A stretch of 64,000 nucleotides of DNA from Nocardia acididurans (GTDB taxonomy: Bacteria > Actinomycetota > Actinomycetes > Mycobacteriales > Mycobacteriaceae), in the NCBI RefSeq assembly GCF_016741815.1, contig NZ_JAERRJ010000005.1:310001-374000 (forward strand). Reading direction: 5' to 3'. The position numbers and the translations under genes were made by a program. Under the pieces are notes generated by a model that did no database searches, had not been told where the DNA came from, and saw nothing but the letters and a program-made list of their open reading frames with translations. Positions 17,887 to 25,865 of the stretch are shown in pieces (position 1 is the stretch's first letter; every line of letters starts with the position of its first letter).

Positions 17887-18921
17887 TTACACCGCAGGCG
17901 GATTCAGCCGGGCGAAGTCGGGCAGGCGGTAGTACGGGTAGTAGGGGTAGGGCGGGGTGACGGCGCTCGCCTTGTCGAGGCGGGCGAGCTGATCGGCGGT
18001 GAGGCTCCAGCCGAGCGCGCCGAGGTTCTGGGTCAACTGCTCCTCGTTGCGCGCGCCCACGATGACGGTCGCCACGGTGGGCCGGGTGAGCAGCCAGTTG
18101 AGTGCGATCTGCGGGACGGTGCGCCCGGTTTCCGCGGCGATCTCGTCGAGGACGTCGACCACGTCGTAGAGCAGTTCGTCGTCCACCGGCGGCCCGGCCT
18201 CGGCGGTCTTGTGCAGGCGGCTGCCTTCCGGAAGCGGTTGCCCGCGACGGATTTTCCCGGTGAGCCGGCCCCAGCCGAGCGGGCTCCATACCACCGCGCC
18301 CACGCCCTGGTCGACGCCGAGCGGCATGAGTTCCCACTCGTAGTCGCGCCCGACGAGGGAGTAGTACACCTGGTGCGCGACATAGCGCGGGAAGCCGTTC
18401 TTATCCGACGCCGCAAGGGATTTCATGAGCTGCCAGCCCGCGAAGTTGGAGGCTCCGATGTACCGGATCTTGCCGCCGCGCACCAGATCGTCCAGTGCCG
18501 CAAGGGTTTCCTCGACGGGCGTGCCCGCGTCGAAGGCGTGCAGCTGGAACAGGTCGATGTGGTCGATGCCGAGCCGGCGCAGTGATCCCTCCACCGCCGT
18601 GACGAGCCGGGCCCGCCCGGTTCCGGCGTCGTAGGCTCCCGGCCCGGTGGGCAGGCCCGCCTTGGTGGAGATGAGCAGCCGGTCACGGCGGCCCCGGATC
18701 GCTTCTCCCAGAACCTCTTCCGATGCCCCGTCCGAGTAGACGTCGGCGGTGTCGAACAGCGTGACGCCCGCGTCCAGGCTGATGTCGACGAGCCGGCGCG
18801 CCTGCTGCGCGTCGGTGTCGCCCCAGGCGCTGAACAGTTCGCCACGCCCGCCGAAGGTGCCCGCGCCGAAGCTCAACGCCGGCACCAGCAGACCCGATGC
18901 GCCCAATCGACGGTATTCCAT
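17887..18921 (-). CDS. Aldo/keto reductase
   Basis: A 344-residue NADPH-dependent aldo/keto reductase with TIM-barrel fold. The catalytic tetrad is recognisable: Asp/Tyr in FDTADVYSDG (about 56-65), Lys in STKAGLP (about 86) and His in LHAFD (about 127). The C-terminal cofactor segment IVGARNEEQLTQNLGAL is present. Substrate unknown. It is divergent from a TetR gene across an 84-base region containing a perfect 10-bp inverted repeat, so it is probably repressed by that TetR protein. Confidence 0.9.
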   Translation of the reverse strand: MEYRRLGASGLLVPALSFGAGTFGGRGELFSAWGDTDAQQARRLVDISLDAGVTLFDTADVYSDGASEEVLGEAIRGRRDRLLISTKAGLPTGPGAYDAGTGRARLVTAVEGSLRRLGIDHIDLFQLHAFDAGTPVEETLAALDDLVRGGKIRYIGASNFAGWQLMKSLAASDKNGFPRYVAHQVYYSLVGRDYEWELMPLGVDQGVGAVVWSPLGWGRLTGKIRRGQPLPEGSRLHKTAEAGPPVDDELLYDVVDVLDEIAAETGRTVPQIALNWLLTRPTVATVIVGARNEEQLTQNLGALGWSLTADQLARLDKASAVTPPYPYYPYYRLPDFARLNPPAV

Positions 18922-18943
18922 TGCCCCACTCCTAACGGAACTA

Positions 18944-18995
18944 CAGTTTCATTAACATGACAGACGATACACTCCTCTCGCCGTAAATGAAACTG
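18944..18995. promoter_or_regulatory. Candidate TetR operator between aldo/keto reductase and TetR gene
   Basis: CAGTTTCATT (18944-18953) and AATGAAACTG (18986-18995) are a perfect 10-bp inverted repeat 32 bases apart within the 84-base divergent region. Either the two arms are two half-operators bound by separate dimers, or the arms loop. The placement would allow control of both divergent genes. Confidence 0.6.
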
Positions 18996-19005
18996 GAGGC
19001 CCGTT

Positions 19006-19614
19006 ATGGATCAGGACACCGCCGCGCCCGGCTCGCTTCGCCCAGGTGGACGCACCGCGCGCGTCCGCGAATCGGTGCTGCGCGTCGCGGGCGATCTGCT
19101 CGCCGAACGCGGTTTCGCCGCACTGGATCTGACGGAGGTGGCCGCCCGCGCCGAGGTCGGCAAGACCACCGTCTACCGCCGCTGGCGCACCCCGGCCGGG
19201 CTGGTCACCGACCTGCTCGCGGAGATGGCGGAATCCTCACTCCCCCACAGCAATACGGGCTCGCTCCGCGGCGACCTGCTGGCGAACGCCCGCCTCGTTG
19301 CGAAAACCCTCACCGACACCCGGCAGGGCCCGCTCTTCCGCGCCCTGATCGCCGCGGCGACCGGCGACGAGGCGACCGCCGCGGCCCTGCACGGTTTCTA
19401 TCGCACACGCCTGGACGAATGGTCCCCCGTCGTCGAATCCGCCGTCGCCCGCGGCGAACTCCCGCGCGGCACCGATGCGCACGCGGTGCTCTCGGCCGTC
19501 TCGGCCCCGCTCTACTACCGCCTGCTGGCCAGTGGCGCGGCCATCGACGACGCGGCGGTCACCGCGGCCGCCGAGGCCGCCGCACTGGCCGCCGAGGCAG
19601 GAGTGTTCGTCTAG
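19006..19614 (+). CDS. TetR/AcrR family transcriptional regulator
   Basis: A 202-residue TetR repressor with N-terminal HTH (AGDLLAERGFAALDLTEVAARAEVGKTTVYRRW, residues about 28-62) and a C-terminal ligand domain with LFRALIAAATGD. It is divergent from the aldo/keto reductase it probably regulates. Its stop codon shares the tetranucleotide CTAG with the stop of the convergent gene on the other strand, a four-base overlap. Confidence 0.9.
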   Translation: MDQDTAAPGSLRPGGRTARVRESVLRVAGDLLAERGFAALDLTEVAARAEVGKTTVYRRWRTPAGLVTDLLAEMAESSLPHSNTGSLRGDLLANARLVAKTLTDTRQGPLFRALIAAATGDEATAAALHGFYRTRLDEWSPVVESAVARGELPRGTDAHAVLSAVSAPLYYRLLASGAAIDDAAVTAAAEAAALAAEAGVFV

Positions 19615-20198
19615 GCGCTGTGCGCGCTCCACGCCGGATCACGCCCGGTCAGGCCGAGGACCCGGTCGAGCGTGGCGGCATTGTCGGGAACGGGAACGAC
19701 CGGTCCGAACAGGCCGGGCGTGCCCTCCACCGGTGTGTTGCGGAGCATCTCGAGGAGGATGGCGAGATCGTCGGAATCCGGAAGATAGGGCTGCCCGGTG
19801 GCGCGCGCCAGATCCCAGGCGTGAACGACCAACTCGTTCAAGGCTATTTCGGCCATCTGCGTCGCGGGCAGCAGGACACCGCCGGCTTCGGTGTCGCCGG
19901 TCCACGCGGCGGGCTGATACCAGGCGGCCACGAGGTCTTTGAGTTGTGCGGGGATGCGGGTGCGCCAGTCGTGCGGGAGTTCCGGGCGTACCGAGGTCGC
20001 GGGCTGGGACCGTCCGATCATCTCTTTGGTGGCGGCTTGGCGGAAGGCCTCGGTGAGGCCGACGACATGGGCGAGGAGCAGCCGGACCGAGGTGCCGGTG
20101 CAGGGGGTGGGTGCGTCGAGTTGGGTGTCGTCGATTCCGGTGACCACGGTGTCCATATCCGCTGCGGCGGATTCCAGATCGAATATCGGGTAGTTCAT
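19611..20198 (-). CDS. TIGR03086-type (DinB-like) metal-binding protein
   Basis: A 195-residue protein of the TIGR03086 family, an actinobacterial branch of the DinB/mycothiol-dependent maleylpyruvate isomerase-like four-helix bundle. The metal-site histidines appear in LLLAHVVGLTEAF and ELVVHAWDLARATGQP. The biological reaction is unknown. The ATG at 20198 has a GGGAGGAC ribosome site. It is convergent with the TetR gene. Confidence 0.88.
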   Translation of the reverse strand: MNYPIFDLESAAADMDTVVTGIDDTQLDAPTPCTGTSVRLLLAHVVGLTEAFRQAATKEMIGRSQPATSVRPELPHDWRTRIPAQLKDLVAAWYQPAAWTGDTEAGGVLLPATQMAEIALNELVVHAWDLARATGQPYLPDSDDLAILLEMLRNTPVEGTPGLFGPVVPVPDNAATLDRVLGLTGRDPAWSAHSA

Positions 20199-20366
20199 AG
20201 GTCCTCCCGAGGGGGCGGGGCGGGTCGCCGGAGCGGCGGCCCGCTCCCGAATGGGGACTACCCGATCCACCGGAATTCATCGCCGATCGCGCGAATGCAC
20301 GTGCACCGACCGGTCGACACCGACTTGTTAGCGGCGAAAACCGCTGGTGAGGAGAAGAATTGGAAG

Positions 20367-20600
20367 ATGAAGGGTGATCGAGTGGAGATTGTCGTCGATA
20401 CCGGCGACGGGTCTCGCAACTACGAGGTGACCGCATCCCGCGCCGGCCGCAAGGTCGAGGTGCGCATCGCACGCGGGGTGGTCGAGGTCAGTGAAGTGAC
20501 CAGGACGGGCACGGCGGTGCGCACCGCGCGCTTCCTGGCGGGCAGGGTGCTGGCGCTGGTCGAGCATCCCGCCGATCCTGGGCCGCTGGACGGCGAGTAG
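20367..20600 (+). CDS. Small hypothetical protein
   Basis: A 77-residue protein (MKGDRVEIVVDTGDGSRNYE...) of unknown function with a predicted beta-rich N-terminus and basic middle (ASRAGRKVEVRIARG). A GGTGAGGAGAAG ribosome site lies about 9 bases upstream of the ATG, and codon use is GC3-rich, supporting a real gene. No signal peptide or membrane segment is seen. It is followed by another small gene. Confidence 0.65.
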   Translation: MKGDRVEIVVDTGDGSRNYEVTASRAGRKVEVRIARGVVEVSEVTRTGTAVRTARFLAGRVLALVEHPADPGPLDGE

Positions 20601-20671
20601 ATCAGGGGGCATGCTCGGAAGTGCACCGACTGCACACGGCCCCTGGCCGATCCGGCGGAGAGGAGCACACG

Positions 20672-20887
20672 ATGACCGAGCCCAGCATCGACGCGGTACC
20701 CGAGGCCGATCTCGTCGAGCAGCACACCCCGGCCTATCCCGATCCGGAAGAGCCCGCCGGCTCCGATTCCGAGCTCACGCCCCTGCCCGAGGGCGACAAC
20801 GGCTGGACCGCAAGCGAAGCCGACCTGATCGAGCAGGCCATCCCCGTCCCGCTGGACGACGACTACGACGAGAGCGCGGGGGGCTAG
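20672..20887 (+). CDS. Small acidic protein with a duplicated ADLxEQ motif
   Basis: A 71-residue, strongly acidic protein starting MTEPSIDAVPEADLVEQHTP. The motif EADLVEQ is repeated near the C-terminus as EADLIEQAIPVP, each followed by a proline-rich stretch. No known catalytic domain. AGAGGAGC precedes the ATG by 7 bases. Such short acidic proteins with this motif recur in mycolic-acid actinobacteria to my knowledge, without assigned function. Confidence 0.7.
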   Translation: MTEPSIDAVPEADLVEQHTPAYPDPEEPAGSDSELTPLPEGDNGWTASEADLIEQAIPVPLDDDYDESAGG

Positions 20888-20894
20888 GACGAAT

Positions 20895-20927
20895 CCCACC
20901 CGTCATCCCAGCGTGCTGACGGGTGGG
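20895..20927. terminator. Hairpin between convergent genes
   Basis: CCCACCCGTCA (20895-20905) pairs perfectly with TGACGGGTGGG (20917-20927) around an 11-base loop. It separates the acidic small gene from convergent menD, ending one base before the menD stop codon. No U-run. Confidence 0.65.
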
Positions 20928-22562
20928 CTAGTTCGCGATATTGGAGCGGACGGTGGCGTGCAGCTCGCGCAGGCTGGAGCGTTCGGTGGCCACCTCGAGC
21001 ACCCGGATGCCGTGCGCGTGGTCGGCGAGTTCCCGCGCGAGTTCGGCGGGATCCACCTGGCGGTGCGGGACACGGTAGGCGGCGCACAGCGCGGCGAGGT
21101 CCATGCCGTGCGGCGTGCCGAAGACGCGCTCGAAGACGCCCGCGTACTGCGGATCGCCCTGTTCGAGTAGTTCGAAGATGCCGCCGCCGTCGTCATTGGC
21201 GACCACGATGGTGAGATCCTCCGGCCGCGGTTCCCCCGGGCCGATGAGCAGGCCGGACGCGTCGTGCAGGAAGGTGAGGTCGCCCATCAGGGAGATGGTG
21301 CGCCCGGGATGGGTGAGGGCCGCGCCGACCGCCGCCGACACGGTGCCGTCGATACCGGCCACGCCGCGGTTGGACAGTACGCGCACACCGGGTTTCGGGC
21401 TCGAGATGAGCGCGGCGTCCCGCACCGGATTGGACGCGCCCAGCAGCAGCTGGTCGCCTTCGCGCAGCGCGTCCATCACGACCGTGGCCACGTGCAGGCC
21501 GGTGGTCTTGGGATGCCCGGAGAGTTCGGCGCGCACGACACCGCACGCCTTCTCGTTGAGATCGCGGCACAGGTCCAGCCATTCCGGCCGGGGCGCGCCG
21601 TAGGTGACCGCGCGCGTGCCCGTGCCGACCACATTGCCGGACACATCGGGCCAGCGCGGGCCGGTGGTCAGCGCGTACACGGTGACCTCCGGATCGGCGA
21701 GCACCTTGGACACCTGCCGGTGCAGGGTGGGCCGTCCGGTGATGATGGCCTGCTTGGGTTTCAGCAGGGCGAGCGCGAGCGGATGCAGCGCCGGGCCGTG
21801 CATGGGCGCGGTGGGTTCGGCGACGGTGGGCAGGGCCGCGAGTTCGGGCCGGTGGCCCGCGCCGTGGCCGGAGATGACCACGGTGTCGGGGGTGAGGTCG
21901 ATATCGAGCGGCACGTCGAGGGTGGCGTACTGGGTCGCGGTCCACGGCCGGTCCTCGGCGCGGCCGGGCGGCAGCAGATCCCCGGCGGTGGCGTCGGGTA
22001 CGAGCGGTTCGCGCAGCGGGATGTCGAAGTGCACGGGCCCGGCGTTGCCGGAGCGGGTGCCGCGCGCGGCGGCCAGCACGCGGCAGACAGCCGAGCGCCA
22101 CACGCTGTTCTGTGTGCTGTAGAGGTGATCGCCCGGTTCGTCCTCGGCGAGGCCGAGGCTGATGGCCGCGCGCACCTGGCTGCCGAACAGGCCGAACTGT
22201 TCGACGGTCTGGTTGGCGCCGGTGCCGAGCATCTCGTAGGGCCGGTTGGCGCTGAGCACGATCAACGGCATGCGCGCGTAGTTGGCTTCGAGGACGGCGG
22301 GGCCGAGATTGGCGACAGCTGTGCCGGAGGTCATGACCACCGGGACGGGCCGGCCGCTCGCAGCGGCGAGGCCGATGGCGAGGAATCCGGCGCTGCGTTC
22401 ATCGATGCGCATGTGCAGGCGGATGCGGCCGGCGGCGTCGGCGGCCTGTAATGCGAAGGCCAGCGGAGCATTTCGGGAGCCCGGGCACAGGACGACGTCC
22501 CGCACTCCCCCGCGTGCGAGTTCGTCGACGACGACTCGCGCCTGTGCTGTCGAAGGGTTCAC
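20928..22562 (-). CDS. menD: 2-succinyl-5-enolpyruvyl-6-hydroxy-3-cyclohexene-1-carboxylate synthase MenD
   Basis: A 544-residue thiamine-diphosphate enzyme joining isochorismate and 2-oxoglutarate in menaquinone synthesis. The N-terminal motif [17 protein letters not shown], the glutamate region [16 protein letters not shown] and the ThDP-binding [13 protein letters not shown]...[11 protein letters not shown] are all present. GTG start with a GGAGG ribosome site in GCTGGAGGC. Full family length. It is divergent from the iron-regulated SIP gene; the menaquinone block continues with menB and menE further on. Confidence 0.96.
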   Translation of the reverse strand: MNPSTAQARVVVDELARGGVRDVVLCPGSRNAPLAFALQAADAAGRIRLHMRIDERSAGFLAIGLAAASGRPVPVVMTSGTAVANLGPAVLEANYARMPLIVLSANRPYEMLGTGANQTVEQFGLFGSQVRAAISLGLAEDEPGDHLYSTQNSVWRSAVCRVLAAARGTRSGNAGPVHFDIPLREPLVPDATAGDLLPPGRAEDRPWTATQYATLDVPLDIDLTPDTVVISGHGAGHRPELAALPTVAEPTAPMHGPALHPLALALLKPKQAIITGRPTLHRQVSKVLADPEVTVYALTTGPRWPDVSGNVVGTGTRAVTYGAPRPEWLDLCRDLNEKACGVVRAELSGHPKTTGLHVATVVMDALREGDQLLLGASNPVRDAALISSPKPGVRVLSNRGVAGIDGTVSAAVGAALTHPGRTISLMGDLTFLHDASGLLIGPGEPRPEDLTIVVANDDGGGIFELLEQGDPQYAGVFERVFGTPHGMDLAALCAAYRVPHRQVDPAELARELADHAHGIRVLEVATERSSLRELHATVRSNIAN

Positions 22563-22638
22563 GCCTCCAGCCTCTCAGACAGTCGATCATCGTGCTGCGT
22601 CACCCTGCTCACACCCGCTCTACGGCTATCACCGCAGG

Positions 22639-22657
22639 TTAGGCTTTGCTAACCTAA
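22639..22657 (+). promoter_or_regulatory. IdeR/DtxR iron box upstream of SIP gene
   Basis: The 19-mer TTAGGCTTTGCTAACCTAA matches the known IdeR/DtxR consensus TTAGGTTAGGCTAACCTAA at 16 of 19 positions. It ends four bases before the ATG of the siderophore-interacting protein gene. IdeR bound with ferrous iron should repress transcription when iron is plentiful. Confidence 0.9.
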
Positions 22658-22661
22658 GCCC

Positions 22662-23489
22662 ATGGCGAAGCGCAGCAAATATGTCAAGCCCGAACATCGG
22701 GAGATCCTCACCGCGGAAGTTCTGGCCTCCAAGCGAATCAGCCCGAACTTCGTCCGGGTCACCATCGGCGGCGAGGGCCTGGCGGGTTTCACCGCGATGG
22801 GGTTCGACCAGTGGTTCCGCTTGTTCATGCCGGGCAAGGACGGCGGCCTGAAACTGCCGACCTCGTCGAGCAGCCTCGGCTGGTATGCGCAGTACCTCAT
22901 GATGGGCAAGGAACACCGTCCGGTCGTGCGCAACTACACCGTGCGCGACTATCGTGCCGCCGGTTTCGGGGAGTTCGGCAGCACCGCGGAGATCGACATC
23001 GACTTCGTGTCGCACGGTGACGACAGCCCGGCCTCGGCCTGGGCCAACAACGCCACCCCCGGCAGCAAGATCGGCCTGCTGGACGAGGGCATCATGTACC
23101 AGCTGCCCGAGCACGCCACCTTCACCCTGCTGGTGGGCGACGAGAGCGCCCTGCCCGCCATCGCCGGAACACTGCAGTCCGCTCCGCGCGATCTGAAGGG
23201 TGCCGCGTTCATCGAGATTCCGCACGCGGAGGACAAGCAGGAACTGGGCGAACCCGAAGGGGTTCAGGTGAATTGGGTGGTTCGCGAGGACGCGCACGGC
23301 GAAATCGGCGCTGCCGCAGCGGCTGCCGCCCGCGCGGCCGATCTCCCAGCCACCGGCGTCTACGCCTTCCTCGCCGGTGAGCAGTCCCTGGTCGCCGGCG
23401 TGCGCCGCCACCTGGTGAACGACCGCCAGATCCCCAAGGCGGACATCACTTTCACCGGCTACTGGCGAGTGGGCAAGGCCGCCGGATAA
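22662..23489 (+). CDS. Siderophore-interacting protein (ferric-siderophore reductase)
   Basis: A 275-residue FAD/NAD(P)H-dependent ViuB/SIP-family reductase that releases iron from ferric siderophores in the cytoplasm. The FAD motif RNYTVRDYR (about 87-95), the nucleotide-binding LLVGDESALPAIAGTL and the C-terminal FTGYWRVGKAAG are family features. It is monocistronic and directly preceded by an iron box, so it should be induced when iron is scarce. Confidence 0.93.
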   Translation: MAKRSKYVKPEHREILTAEVLASKRISPNFVRVTIGGEGLAGFTAMGFDQWFRLFMPGKDGGLKLPTSSSSLGWYAQYLMMGKEHRPVVRNYTVRDYRAAGFGEFGSTAEIDIDFVSHGDDSPASAWANNATPGSKIGLLDEGIMYQLPEHATFTLLVGDESALPAIAGTLQSAPRDLKGAAFIEIPHAEDKQELGEPEGVQVNWVVREDAHGEIGAAAAAAARAADLPATGVYAFLAGEQSLVAGVRRHLVNDRQIPKADITFTGYWRVGKAAG

Positions 23490-23499
23490 CCAAGCGGCC

Positions 23500-23527
23500 G
23501 GTTCGCGGCCCCCAGGGGCCGCGAACC
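23500..23527. terminator. Strong hairpin after SIP gene
   Basis: GGTTCGCGGCCC (23500-23511) and GGGCCGCGAACC (23516-23527) form a perfect 12-bp stem with loop CCAG. It begins ten bases after the SIP stop codon. It lacks a U-run. Its GGTTCGCGGCC arm also occurs in the repeat inside menJ. Confidence 0.65.
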
Positions 23528-23675
23528 CACCGTCGAAATATCACGGCGACAACTGATTTCGCGAGATCCGGGTAACTCGCCGGGTACCCCCGAAATCGGT
23601 TTCGCCGCAAACCGCCGGCACGCGTGCACGGCGGTCAGCGGCTCTCAGCCACGCGCAAAAGGCGCGGAGAGGCGG

Positions 23676-24122
23676 TCAGGCGTGGCGCTGGATCAGGTCG
23701 CCGACGCGCGGAAGCGCTTCGGCCACATTCTTCTTGGCCGAACCGCGCAGGGAGTTGTACACCTTCGTGAGAGCTGGACGCGAGGACGCCTCGGCGCGCG
23801 CGTCGGTGACCGAGAGCAGGGCCTCGGAGACCTCGTCCTGCTTGGACGCCAGCAGCTCGCCGAACGAGCCGGCCGCGCCGGAAGCCTGGTACTCGGCCCA
23901 GAACGGCTCCAGCTTCTCGACCAGCTTGGGGGCGAAGGACGACAGCGCGTCGCCCACGATGGTCGGGCTGACCTTCTTGATCGCGGCGTAGCCACCCTTC
24001 ACGGCGAGGCCCGACGCGCCGCCCTTGCCCGACACCTCCGCGTCCAGAACCTCCTGGGCGTCGGCCAGGAAAGCCGGACGCTTGGCGTCATCGAGCAGGG
24101 ATTCAGACAGTGCTGCAACCAC
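23676..24122 (-). CDS. DUF6918 family protein
   Basis: A 148-residue helical protein (VVAALSESLLDDAKRPAFLA...LPRVGDLIQRHA) resembling the DUF6918 family of mycolic-acid actinobacteria, function unknown. Its GTG start at 24122 has a TCCGGAGGAA ribosome site, which decides against an upstream start. On the minus strand a TATAGT hexamer (24167-24172) about 45 bases upstream may be its -10. It is divergent from menB. Confidence 0.75.
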   Translation of the reverse strand: MVAALSESLLDDAKRPAFLADAQEVLDAEVSGKGGASGLAVKGGYAAIKKVSPTIVGDALSSFAPKLVEKLEPFWAEYQASGAAGSFGELLASKQDEVSEALLSVTDARAEASSRPALTKVYNSLRGSAKKNVAEALPRVGDLIQRHA

Positions 24123-24429
24123 TTTCAGGTTCCTCCGGATAGTTTTTCGATGAACGAGCGCACGCAACTATACGCACCTGTGTCCCCGCGCACACGGTGC
24201 CGTGGTGGCTACGACTGCCTACACAGCAACAGCACTGTAAAGCCTCCGCAATCGGTTGGCAGCGTTTCAGATTCGCGATGTTCACTGACCGGCGATATCG
24301 CAAAAATCCGACTGCCCAGTTCGGCAACTTCCGGGCCACGACGACATGTGCGTTCCCGCGAACGCATTTCGCGCGCGCCGAAGGCAAACACATCCAAGTC
24401 GCAGTGACTGTGGCGCACGCCCTACCACT
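24123..24429. other. 307-base divergent intergenic region
   Basis: This region separates the DUF6918 gene and menB. It holds the DUF6918 ribosome site and the TATAGT hexamer at 24167-24172 (minus strand). It is less GC-rich than the surroundings near 24140-24300. No gene, RNA or strong hairpin is evident; an in-frame extension of menB upstream is open but looks non-coding. Confidence 0.5.
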
Positions 24430-25335
24430 ATGTTCGAGCTCGTGACCTTCAATGCAGCGCTCTGGCGACCCGTCCCCGGGTTCGAGAATCTGACCGACAT
24501 CACCTACCACCGCCACATCGATCAGGGGACCGTCCGCATCGCCTTCGATCGGCCGGAGGTGCGCAACGCTTTCCGGCCGCACACGGTCGACGAGCTGTAC
24601 CGTGCGCTCGATCACGCCCGCATGACCTCCGACGTGGGCGCGGTCCTGCTCACCGGAAACGGGCCGAGCCCCAAGGACGGCGGCTGGGCCTTCTGCTCCG
24701 GCGGCGATCAGCGCATCCGCGGCCGCAGCGGCTACCAGTACGCCAGCGGCGACACCGCCGACACTGTCGACCAGGCCCGCGCCGGGCGCCTGCACATCCT
24801 GGAAGTGCAGCGGCTCATCCGCTTCATGCCCAAGGTCGTCATCGCACTCGTGAACGGGTGGGCCGCGGGCGGCGGGCACAGCCTGCACGTCACCTGTGAT
24901 CTCACTCTCGCCTCGCGCGAGCACGCGCGGTTCAAGCAGACCGACGCCGACGTGGGCAGCTTCGACGGCGGGTACGGCAGCGCCTACCTCGCGAAGATGG
25001 TGGGGCAGAAGTTCGCTCGCGAGATCTTCTTCCTCGGACGGCCCTACACCGCCGAGGAGATGCACGCCATGGGCGCGGTCAACGCGGTCGTGGACCACGC
25101 CGAGCTGGAGAACGTGGCCCTGGAGTGGACGGCCGACATTCTCGGCAAGTCGCCGCAGGCCATCCGGATGCTGAAGTACGCCTTCAACCTCTCCGACGAC
25201 GGCCTGGTGGGCCAGCAGCTCTTCGCCGGTGAGGCCACCCGCCTGGCCTACATGACCGACGAGGCCGTCGAAGGCCGCGACGCCTTCCTGGAAAAGCGCG
25301 AGCCCGACTGGAAGCCGTACCCGTACTACTTCTGA
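24430..25335 (+). CDS. menB: 1,4-dihydroxy-2-naphthoyl-CoA synthase MenB
   Basis: A 301-residue crotonase-fold enzyme that cyclises o-succinylbenzoyl-CoA in menaquinone synthesis. The MenB-specific loop GWAFCSGGDQRIRGRSGYQYA, the oxyanion segment NGWAAGGGHSLHVTCDLTLAS, the motif DVGSFDGGYGSAYLAKMVGQK and the C-terminal EKREPDWKPYPYYF are characteristic. The ATG at 24430 (MFELVTFNA) is preferred. It is followed by a VOC gene and pit, the same neighbours as in M. tuberculosis. Confidence 0.96.
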   Translation: MFELVTFNAALWRPVPGFENLTDITYHRHIDQGTVRIAFDRPEVRNAFRPHTVDELYRALDHARMTSDVGAVLLTGNGPSPKDGGWAFCSGGDQRIRGRSGYQYASGDTADTVDQARAGRLHILEVQRLIRFMPKVVIALVNGWAAGGGHSLHVTCDLTLASREHARFKQTDADVGSFDGGYGSAYLAKMVGQKFAREIFFLGRPYTAEEMHAMGAVNAVVDHAELENVALEWTADILGKSPQAIRMLKYAFNLSDDGLVGQQLFAGEATRLAYMTDEAVEGRDAFLEKREPDWKPYPYYF

Positions 25336-25353
25336 GTTCCCAGCTCTCGGGAC

Positions 25354-25376
25354 GCTCGGGGACTTCACCCCCGAGC
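25354..25376 (+). terminator. Hairpin after menB
   Basis: GCTCGGGG (25354-25361) pairs with CCCCGAGC (25369-25376) across a 7-base loop, starting 18 bases after the menB stop. No U-run follows, so it may only be a partial terminator before the VOC gene. Confidence 0.4.
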
Positions 25377-25403
25377 CCCCGCGTGACGTGGAAAGGTCTC
25401 CAC

Positions 25404-25793
25404 ATGGACATTCTCGGCAGTCGCGTGATCCTGCGTCCGGTCGACTACGAACGGACGCTGGAGTTCTATCGGGACGACCTGGGCCTGGCCATCGCCCGCG
25501 AGTATCCGGGCGGGACCGTGTTCTTCGCCGGGCAGTCACTGGTCGAGGTGGCCGCGCACGGACGCGCGGACGCCGCCCCCGCCGGCTTCGCGGGGGCCCT
25601 CTGGTTGCAGGTGCGCGATTGCGGGGACGCCGCCGCGGAGCTGGCCGTCAAGGGAGTGCCAATAGACCGGGCGCCGAGACAGGAGCCGTGGGGACTCATC
25701 GAAATGTGGGTGAAAGACCCCGATGGGACGCCGATTGTGCTGGTCCAGGTTCCCGCCGAACACCCCCTGCGCCGCGACACGCGGAAGCCCTAG
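25404..25793 (+). CDS. VOC family protein
   Basis: A 129-residue glyoxalase-fold protein (MDILGSRVILRPVDYERTLEFYRDDLGL...GLIEMWVKDPDGTPIVLVQVP). Metal-site-type residues include Glu in the final strand (IEMWVKDPDG). It resembles the small glyoxalase located between pitA and menB in M. tuberculosis. Substrate unknown. An in-frame start seven codons earlier is possible but less well placed. Confidence 0.85.
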   Translation: MDILGSRVILRPVDYERTLEFYRDDLGLAIAREYPGGTVFFAGQSLVEVAAHGRADAAPAGFAGALWLQVRDCGDAAAELAVKGVPIDRAPRQEPWGLIEMWVKDPDGTPIVLVQVPAEHPLRRDTRKP

Positions 25794-25865
25794 CACGAAC
25801 AGCAGTGTGACGGCGCGCGGGGCACCGGTTAACGAATCGTTAATGGCGTAGCGCAGACTGGACGC

